Below, one piece after another: positions 56,157 to 64,000 of a stretch of 64,000 nucleotides of DNA (positions within the stretch are counted from its first letter, which is position 1; each line of letters opens with the position of its first letter). Origin of the DNA: Humulus lupulus (Eukaryota; Streptophyta; Magnoliopsida; Rosales; Cannabaceae); the NCBI RefSeq assembly GCF_963169125.1, contig NC_084795.1, positions 188,950,214 through 189,014,213 on the forward strand. Reading direction: 5' to 3'. The position numbers were made by a program, and so were the translations under genes. The notes under the pieces were generated by a model. That model had not been told where the DNA came from. It saw only the letters and a program-made list of their open reading frames with translations, and ran no database searches.

Positions 56157-58443
56157 TGTAGCATCCCAAATTTTCTAATAAGGCTTAGGGCCTTGATTAG
56201 TGTGACGGGAGGGCAATAATTGATTTAATTATGTTAATATGTGAATTTAATGATTATGTGATTAAAAATGCATGTTTAGGTGAATTAAATATGCATGTGG
56301 GCCCCATTTGGCTATTAGGGGCATATTTGTAATTTGAACCTGTTGAGGGTGTGATTTTGCGCTTTGTGCGGTGTTTCCGGCATGAGGAGATTCTGTCCCG
56401 CGGTGTTAGCAGAGAGTCACAGAATTAGTGTTTAGTTGAGAGATTGGTAACTACAAGTAACCTTAGAATTGGTGGTGTTACTGAAATACTAAGTTAAAGG
56501 TGGAATTTTTCCAAAAGGGTGAAAGGACCTAGATACCCTTGTGGGTTAGCCTAGAAGTAAGTTATAGGGAAGGGTAGAATGGTCTTTTGTGCAATAATTA
56601 GATAACCTTTGGCTGAGGGAAAGCCATAATCGTTTAACACTCTCCCATTGATACTCATTTGGTTCTTAGGGGCTCTAGAAGGAGAAAAACCAACAGCAAG
56701 CTTTAGGATTCTGGGTTTTGAGGAATTGGAAGTGAAGTTCAAGTTGTGGATAGGGAGTAGCAGCCATTCACACATAGAAATCTCGAAATTTAAGAGGAGG
56801 TAAGGATTTCATTTATGTGATTTAGTTCTTTTATGTTGTTCTTGAGGAATATGATTTTTGATTTCTGAATTTGGGTTTTCAGATGAAGTTTTGGGGAACT
56901 TGAGCTCGGGAGTTTGAGTATTAAAGCTTGGAGTGGCATTGGAGGCAGCCTAGGGTCAAAAATCTGTTCCAAAGGAAAGGATTCCATCAAGTTTTGAAAA
57001 GTTTCTGGTTTCATTTAAGTTTTTGAAGAATCTTAAACCATTGATTGAAATTGAGTTTAGGTGTGCGTTTGGATTTTGTTTTAATGCATATATGTTGTGT
57101 ATGTGGTGTTATTTGGAGTTTTGGGACCCTTTGAGACTTGGGTACACTTGGGGCATGGCTTGGGTGAGTTTAGGCTCAGGGAAAAATGGGGGGAAAACAC
57201 AGTTTTCTGGGTTCACGTAGGAGTGTCGCGGCGCTGTTCTTCCAGGCCACGGCGCCAGGAGGATCCAGGGCAGGGGGCCTTGGCTGGGTGTCGTGGCGCC
57301 TGTATGGCTAAGTCGTGGCACTAGGCCATTTTCAAGGCCCTTAAATTTGTGGTTTTAGGGCATAGGCTCAGGGGGCTTGGGGGATGATTTCACCACCCCG
57401 TGTGGGAAAATGGGAGGTCCCGAGAGCACAAGATTGGTTCCGGGGATCAATTATAAAATCGGGTAGTAATGAGAATGTTACTTGTGGTGTGTGACTAGGT
57501 TACTATTGGGACTCAGGAGAGGATCGTTCTTGGAAGTTGTGATTGCTTGCCTGACTACTAGCACTCAGATTAAAGGTAAGAAAATTTTTGTACCGTAGAG
57601 CAGGGCGTGGCCCTACTATTTGTATTGTAAGGCATGGCCCTATTGTTTGAATTGTGGGGCGTCGCCCTGTTGTTTATATTTATTATGTGTTTATATATCT
57701 GTCAAAGTTATGCTATGTGACGCATGTGTGTGAGTGAACGGCGAAGGCCGGGAACGGCGAAGGCAGGGAACGGCGAAGGCTGGGAACGACTAAGGGACTG
57801 AGAACGGCAAAGAGTCGAAAATGGCAAGGGGCCAGGATCGGTGTTGAGCACGCGGAGTGCAAGGTGTAGGGGTGAAACACTCCTAGGGTGCCCCAGTCAC
57901 CCTCTCGGTAAAGACCACAAACCTAGGGCCTGGTATAGCGCCTGGGACGGCGTTGGCCGCTATGTGCTTAGTTTGGTGGTTGTTTTGTTATGTACTGTGA
58001 ATTGTCATGTATGTATTATATGCTTTATGTGGAGTTTTCTTGCTGAGCTTCGGCTCACGGGTGCTCTATGGTGTAGGTAAGGGCAAGGGAAAGGTCGACC
58101 AACCATGAGTACGAAGAGCGTGGAACGATGGGTACATGTTCGGCCTGCCTGGCTGCCACAACCAAGGTGATTTTGGGAAAATGTAATGTATTGGTTTTTT
58201 TGTCACCTAGGTCGACCATACTTGTATTTTTGGGTTGTAAAGTATTTCCTAAACAGTATTTTGGAATCCCAACTGTGTAACTTTTCCAACATTTCAATGA
58301 ATATCTAGGTTTTATAATTAATAATGTTATTAAATAAGTTTTGTTTCAGTTTAATCACACTTTTAACCTAAATCCTCGATTGGCGAGCTAGTGGCACATT
58401 TTTAACTCACTTAGTAATGGCTCTAAGGAAGTAGGGCATTAAG
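56157..58443 (+). mobile_element. 5' LTR of a plus-strand chromovirus
   Basis: This 2287-bp LTR starts TGTAGCATCCC, and its end aligns to the standard TTACA as TTAAG. The CG-rich cassette is at 57222-57330 (GTCGCGGCGC, CCACGGCGCC, GTCGTGGCGCC), short direct repeats AACGGCGAAGGC lie at 57735-57785, and the conserved block is at 58033-58088. The GGGATCCC site has decayed to GGAATCCC near 58263. It is followed by a primer site and a gag start, so it is a 5' LTR. It inserted into the Athila env-like frame. Confidence 0.9.
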
Positions 58444-58783
58444 ACTTCGTATCAGAGCATGCCAAGGTTTATGGTGCCCGGAGATAGACCGAACATGTGC
58501 GCTCACTGCTAGTGACAAGCTCAACTCAGGGTTGGTTGGTAATTTATGAATTATATGCTTAATTCCTCGCTTGAGTGCCCTATTTGCCTTAATATATATA
58601 AATAGAGCATGATGAATGTGGTGACATATGCATGATGCTAGGAAATGGCCCCTTGATTGTTGTATGTTATCTGTATTATGTGGATTTGCTGATAGTGATT
58701 GGTTGATGTAAATTGGGAGGTGGTTTCGGATGTTGTTATCTTGCCTGACATCCGGCGTCATTGATTGCAGGAATATCACAGTA
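58444..58783 (+). other. Leader of the plus-strand chromovirus
   Basis: Non-coding leader between LTR and gag, the reverse complement of the leader type seen at 20929, 37077 and 40740. Confidence 0.78.
58447..58458 (+). other. Primer-binding site, initiator Met tRNA, mutated
   Basis: TCGTATCAGAGC differs from TGGTATCAGAGC at one base. Confidence 0.8.
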
Positions 58784-59041
58784 ATGCCTCAGCAATCAAT
58801 TAGACTCCGTGACAATAGAGTCGAGGATGACAACCAGGGTCAGGACCCTCCACCTACCCCACCGAATTGGCAATAGTTATTTGCCGAGATGGAAGCTAGA
58901 CTTCACCGAACTGAAGAAGAGCTTCGACAGTTGAGACAGTAGGCCCCTCCTCAGGGCAGTGGATTACAGGTTCCACAGGTTGTGGCATCAGTGCCAGCCC
59001 AACCTGTAGTGGAGAATAGAGGGAACCTTTCAGGAAACAAT
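58784..59041 (+). pseudogene. Chromovirus gag N-terminus, broken
   Basis: It starts ATGCCTCAGCAATC and encodes a Pro-rich start (GQDPPPTPPNWQ), then a Glu/Arg-rich helix (FAEMEARLHRTEEELRQLRQ), as in the gag of the relatives on the other strand. Two TAG stops (58874-58876 and after LRQLRQ) replace Gln codons, as expected from C-to-T change. It is cut after about 86 codons by a copia LTR at 59042; the rest of the element lies beyond the copia insertion and is not seen in this window. Confidence 0.82.
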
Positions 59042-60496
59042 TGTTGGGATTTTATGCCCTAATTAAAAACTCAAATTCTTTGTAATCTCATTCTATTATC
59101 AATAAAAGAATAGAAATCATTTTTTGACTTGGTCAATCACTTGGCTCACATGTTTTATTTTCATGATTATTTGTTTAATATAAACTTATATTAAATCCCG
59201 AGCATATAGCTAATCTTATTTATAGTGATGTAATCACAGTGGAATATAAATATGATTATATGTTCAAAATAAGTTAGTCCTAAGATTAGTCAGTGCATCA
59301 GATTTACATTGACTTGCCAATCTACGATATGATCTACTTACACATTATAGTGTTATGTTCTTTCAAGAACATTAGAAAAGTAGATAAGATCGGGTGTATT
59401 TGTTACATTGGACAGGACCGATATTGACAGTTGATAAGATAAGTAAACATACTGTTATTATTTATTCTAGTCATATCATATGGTTGACCATAGGTCAATT
59501 CAATCTCAATTATGAGTGGTTAGTATTCTAACTTATTGTATTATTTGAGTTCTTTGACTTGTTTGTTACCAGCTTACCCTATGGGCTAGCCCATACATAC
59601 ATATTGGGAACTCGGTAGTATAATTGAGTGGGAGTGCTAATCATAGTTATGAACATCTATAGCTTCTAATGAAGAAGCGAAATGATCGTTTCCTTTAAGT
59701 TTGGTTCAAGGTTCTAAATGATAGATATCTCATTTTAGTAATTAATATTAGTTTACTGAAATATCATTTACAAGAAACTAAGTGTTTTAAGGATAAAATA
59801 CAATGAGGGGTAAAACGGTATTTTAGTCCTATCTCATTGTAGACCATCTATAGAGAATTGAGTGACAATTGTGGTTGTAACAATGGATAATTAATAGCGT
59901 ATCTATATTTTTTATAGAGCGTTCTATGAATTCAAGAGTGCAATTCTGAGTCTATAGTGGAGTCACGAGGAATTAATAGGTTAGTAAATTTATTTGTTAG
60001 ATTTATGATAACTTAATGGAGCTTGATTTCATAGGTCCATGGTCCTCATTGTACCTTGGATAAAATTATCTAGATATTTTCAATTAATTGATTTAATTAT
60101 CAATTAGAATTATCAAAGTTGACCAGGTCAATTTTAGATAGTTTCACATAGTTATGTAATTTAGAGAAGAAAAGAGAAATTATGGCAGATTTATTAATTA
60201 ATACAAACTGGTATCTAAATTAATAAATAAGTTTAAATCAAGGTTCAAATTATAAATAATTAATTTGATAAAGGATTTAAATAATTATTTAATTAATTAA
60301 ATCAATAGAAAATAATACAGGCCTTGATTTGAAGTCCAGTTGGCTTATAATCAAATGGGAAATTTCACGGGCATAAAGCCCATGATAATTTCGACCTAGG
60401 GCTCCTAATTGGCTATTATTTTATTGATTTTTTAATGAAATTAAAAGGCCTAATTGAGTCTATAAAAGGAGTGCTTAGAGAGAAGTCATAAGTTCC
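59042..60496 (+). mobile_element. 5' LTR of a Ty1/copia element
   Basis: It starts TGTTGGGATTTTATGCCC, a common plant copia LTR start, and is about 1.45 kb long, with a TATA box at 60460-60469. The LTR does not end in a recognisable terminus; about 30 bp after the TATA box the sequence passes directly into integrase coding DNA. R-U5, primer site, gag and protease are therefore deleted. Several perfect hairpins are present, for example 59357-59370, 59484-59498 and 59801-59807/59833-59839. Confidence 0.85.
60460..60469 (+). promoter_or_regulatory. TATA box of the copia LTR
   Basis: CTATAAAAGG, about 1.42 kb into the LTR. Confidence 0.6.
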
Positions 60497-61772
60497 ATGT
60501 TCCAATTAGAACGATTTGTTATGACTTTCACAAGTTCTAATATATATATTTCCTTCAATGGATCACAATTGTGTATTGCATGTTTGGAAAACGAGCTTTA
60601 TATTCTGCGACCTAACGAACCCCTCGCTCTTAACAATGATTTATTCATAGTAGCTAAACCTTGGACCAATAAACATCAAAAGACTGATAACGATAATATG
60701 ACGTATTTATGGCACTTGAGACTAGGTTACATTAGCTATGATAGGATTCAAAGACTTACAAAGTACGGACCTTTGAGGGAACTCACCTTAGGTGAATTAC
60801 TTGTCTGTGAATCTTGTCTAGAAGGCAAACTGACCAAGCATCTGTTCTCTGCAAAGGGCGATAGGGCCAAAGAACCACTTGGTCTTGTGCATTTAGATGT
60901 TTGTGCACCTTTGAATGTACAAGCCAGGGGTGGTTTTGAGTATTTTGTCACTTTCATTGACGATTACTCTAGATACTCATGTCTTTACCTAATGCATAGG
61001 AAATCAGAAACATTTTCAAAGTTTCAGGAATTCCTAGCAATGTCTCAGAACCAATTAGGTAAAACGTTAAAGATCTTGCAATCTGATAGGGGTGGAGAAT
61101 ATTTGGATATGCAGTTCCAAGATCATTTAACTAAACTTAAGATTTTATCACAACTTACTGTCTTGGGTACTCCGCAACAAAATGGTGTAGCAGAACACCG
61201 GAACAGAACTTTAATGGAAATGGTTAGATGCATGCTTTGTTACTCAACTCTACAAACTTCATTCTGGGGACATGCAATTGAAACTGTGAATGACATTCTC
61301 AATGTTGTGCCATCAAAATCAATCCCCAAAACACCTTTAGAACACTGGAATGGTCGTGAACCTAGTTTACGCCATTATAGAATCTGGGGTGTCCCGCCCA
61401 CGTCCTGAGGAAAAAGGAGGGAAATCTAGAACCGCGAACTGAAGTTTGCATGTTTGTTGGCTATCCTAAAGGTACTCGGGGTGGACTTTTCTATATTCAT
61501 TCAGAAAAGAAAGTGTTTACTTCTACGAATGCTACTTTTCTAGAAAATGACTATGTCCAAAACTTCAAACCTCGCAGCAAAGTAGTTTTAGAGGAGATAG
61601 TAGTTTTAGAGGAGATGGTTAAAGATTTGACTCCAACCAATGTCCCATCGTCATCAACGCAAGATGGTGATGAAATTCCCACTCTTCATGTCCAACCTAC
61701 GCAAGTCAATTTAAATGAAGAAAGTATCATTGTTCCTAAGCAAACAGGCAATAGCTAGCCCTGAAAAGGAAT
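60497..61772 (+). pseudogene. Copia GAG-preintegrase and integrase, internally deleted element
   Basis: A 303-codon open frame (60497-61408) encodes the pre-integrase region (TYLWHLRLGYIS ... CESCLEGKLTK) and the whole integrase core: LDVCAPLNVQ (first Asp), LQSDRGGEY (second Asp) and NGVAEHRNRTL (Glu). The second His of the HHCC finger is Tyr (HLRLGYIS). A one-base frameshift near 61391 puts the continuation (CMFVGYPKGTRGGLFY ... STNATFLENDY) in another frame (61450-61758). RT and RNase H are absent; a chromovirus LTR fragment follows. The order integrase before RT, known for copia, fits what remains. Confidence 0.9.
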
Positions 61773-62512
61773 TATAACACCCTACTTCCTTAGAGCCATT
61801 ACTAAGTGAGTTTAAAAATGTGCACTCAACTCGCTAATCGAGGTTTTAGAACAAATAGTGTAATTAAACCATAACCAGAGGAAAAACTTTAGAAATATTT
61901 CCATTTCATTGAAAATCATAAAAAGTTTGACACCTGGGATCCCAAAATACAGTTTAGAAACATTTACATCATATAAATCGAACCAAGTCGACTAAACGAC
62001 AAAATCTAAGTTTATTTACAACCATCACCCAAAATCCTCTGGCTGTGGCAGCCAGGCTGGCCCAACATGTACACGCCGACTCACGCCTGCTATACTCATG
62101 GTCGGTTGGCTTTCTCCTTACCCTTACCTGCACCACAGAGCATCTGTGAGTCGATGCCCAGCAAGAAAAACCACAAACAGATAACATATGCAACACATAT
62201 ATCAAGCATATACACAGGCCACCAATGGGCTAAACACGTACGGCCTAGCCGTCCCAGGCGTTTACCAAGCCCTGGGCTCGCGGTCCACACCGTGAGGATA
62301 TCCCAGGTATCCTTTTAGGGACTCGCCCTGGCAACTCGCACTCCACGTGCTCAATGCTGCTCCTGGCCCCTTGCCATACTCGGTCTTGCACTCAACGTGC
62401 CTAACGCTGTTCCAATCCCTTTGCCGTTAATGGCCCCTGCCGATCTCGGCCTACACCGTTCCTGGCTCCTGCCAATCATTCACTTAATAGCATTCATAGC
62501 ATAAAAGAATAG
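61773..62512 (-). mobile_element. Chromovirus LTR fragment between copia coding DNA and copia 3' LTR
   Basis: It starts TATAACACCC (TG mutated to TA), then CTTCCTTAGAGCCATTAC as in the other LTRs. GGGATCCC is at 61936-61943 and the conserved block near 62118-62171. It ends after about 740 bp without the expected opposite terminus. Confidence 0.78.
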
Positions 62513-62659
62513 AAACCCAAATTCTTTGTAATCTCATTTTATTATCAATAAAAGAATAGAAATCATTTTTTGACTTGGTCAATCACTTTGCTCACATGTT
62601 TTATTTTCATGATTATTTGTTTAATATAAACTTATATTAAATCCCGAGCATATAGCTAA
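62513..62659 (+). mobile_element. Copia 3' LTR fragment
   Basis: It matches 59068-59217 of the copia 5' LTR with about two differences in 147 bp. It lacks the TGTTGGG start and is interrupted at AGCTAA by the next chromovirus LTR. Confidence 0.85.
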
Positions 62660-64000
62660 TGTAACGACCCAAATTCAGTGTTTAGGCTTAAGGGCCTGGG
62701 GAAGTGTGCCTGGAGGGCATGATGGGATTTTGTGTGTGACTTTAATGAGCTTAATGCATGATTACGATTTATTGCACGTTATGTGATTAGTTAATTAATT
62801 GAGATGCACGACTATGTGAATTAGTATGCATGTAGACCTGATTGTCTTAGAATGAGCATGATTGTAATCTGGCCATGTTTGGGCATATCTGTGATAATTG
62901 TACTATGTGAATGGTGCCATGTGAGTGCGATGTTTTTATCAGGATGCACGCATCGAGACGGTCCTAGTGAGCCATTTAGTCTAAAAGTCACAACGGGATG
63001 TTGTACCCGGCTCAGGTAAAGCCTAGGGGTACTTTGGGAATCTTATAAGTTGAGTTGAGAATGAGTGGTTGGTTATTGGTTATTGGGTAACTTGGGTAAC
63101 CATTTGTAACTGTGGTAGGTAACAAGTTTTAAGATGGAAAGTGATAGAATTGAAATAGAAGTGTAAAGACTTAAGTGCCCTTGAAGGTTTAGTTAGGAAG
63201 GATTATTAAGAAGGGGTAAAATGGTCTTTTGGCAAGGGTAATAGACAAAAGGCAGCTGGGATATAGAGGGGCACGGTTTGGAGTAGTGGGCATTTGAGTG
63301 TCTTGATAAAATTAGAAGAGAAGGAAAAGAAGAGGAGAGAAAGGCTAGGGCAAGCAAGAAGAAGAAGAAGAAGAGAAGGAGAAGTGGGAGTCTAGGAGGG
63401 GATCAAGGACTTGTGTGGATTCTTCATTGAGGTAAAGGTTTTATACATATCTAAGTATGGATTTTTGTTTTGATTTAAGGAATTTAAATGCCTAAGCTAA
63501 ACATTGTGGGGTTTTGGGGTTAGTTGCTGAAATTTGAAATCATAGGAGTGGATCTTGGGTGTGTTGATGTTTTGAATTGATTCTAGTGTTTATAGGGTGT
63601 TAGATTGTTCATGTAAAGTTTGGAATTGAGTTTTGTGGTTGAGATATGTGTTTGGGATGGTTTAAGGTGAGGATTAGAGAGTAAAATGGTGGGTTTTTCT
63701 GGGTTCGAAGGGTCGAGCCGCGGCATGGTTCTTTGTGAGCCGCAGCCCTTCGAAGAAGTGGTATGCTGATGGAGAAGGGCGGGCCGCGGCATGGCCCAAG
63801 CAATGTCGCGGCCCTTACCTGTTTTTGGGCCTTTGAGGGTTCTGTTTGGGGGCCATGCCGCGGCATGGGTGGCCTATGCCGCGGCGCTTAAGGGATTTTA
63901 GGATTTTAGGATTTTAGGCTTGGGAATTTAACCTAGGGTGCTCGGGGTTGAGCCTTTTACCATGTTTGGTGAATTTCAACGTTCCGAGTACTAGAGCTTG
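62660..64000 (+). mobile_element. Chromovirus LTR, plus orientation, runs off the right edge
   Basis: It starts TGTAACGACCC and resembles the LTR at 23385 throughout: CACAACGGGATGTTGTACCC near 62992, a GA-rich leader-like stretch near 63311-63390, a CATTGAGGTAAAG site near 63425, and a strong GCCGCGGC cassette at 63713-63885. The conserved 3' blocks lie beyond the window. Confidence 0.88.

Overview
The window is flowering-plant nuclear DNA, and every stretch I can identify is LTR-retrotransposon sequence. I found no convincing host gene, tRNA, rRNA or CRISPR array. Plant origin is shown by the lineages present: Ty3/gypsy Tat with two RNase H domains, Ty3/gypsy Athila with its own primer-binding site, a Tekay/Del-like chromovirus with a C-terminal chromodomain and an initiator-Met primer site, Ty1/copia, and a large non-coding LTR element. 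A eudicot is likely, but the species cannot be told from this.

Layout, left to right. 2-4735 (minus) is one open reading frame of at least 1578 codons, a Tat gag-pol that runs off the left edge, followed by its leader or LTR (4736-5536). 5537-7040 is an AT-rich, LTR-like block on the minus strand. 7041-7777 is a broken chromovirus integrase and 7778-8312 a chromovirus LTR piece. 8313-17040 is a non-coding element arranged LTR-internal-LTR-internal-LTR-partial internal, with a 3683-bp period. 17041-22065 holds LTR pieces around a truncated chromovirus that keeps a 631-residue gag-protease-partial RT frame. 22066-25607 is a decayed internal region with a complete plus-strand chromovirus LTR.

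25608-43549 is a nested stack. An older minus-strand chromovirus (25608-26692 plus 39208-43549) is split by a second, nearly full-length one (26693-39207). The left LTR of the second carries two solo LTRs (27625-29890 and 30200-32097), each bounded by target-site duplications. The older chromovirus itself sits in the protease region of a plus-strand Tat element (43550-48438), whose 3' part carries tandem subrepeats and a decayed antisense coiled-coil frame. That frame is cut by an Athila element (48439-56156). The env-like part of Athila is cut by a plus-strand chromovirus LTR and gag start (56157-59041), which is cut by a copia element (59042-62659). The copia 3' LTR is cut by a further chromovirus LTR that runs off the right edge.

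No genes act together as a host pathway. Each element once encoded its own capsid, protease, reverse transcriptase/RNase H and integrase. Only the left Tat frame and the truncated 631-residue frame are still open; the rest are pseudogenes with many stops, several of them explicable as C-to-T changes at CGA, CAA or CAG codons. The most unusual features are the dense series of short perfect hairpins in the non-coding tandem element, the family-specific palindromic CG-rich cassettes at similar places in several LTR families, and conserved blocks at fixed distances from the 3' ends of the chromovirus LTRs.
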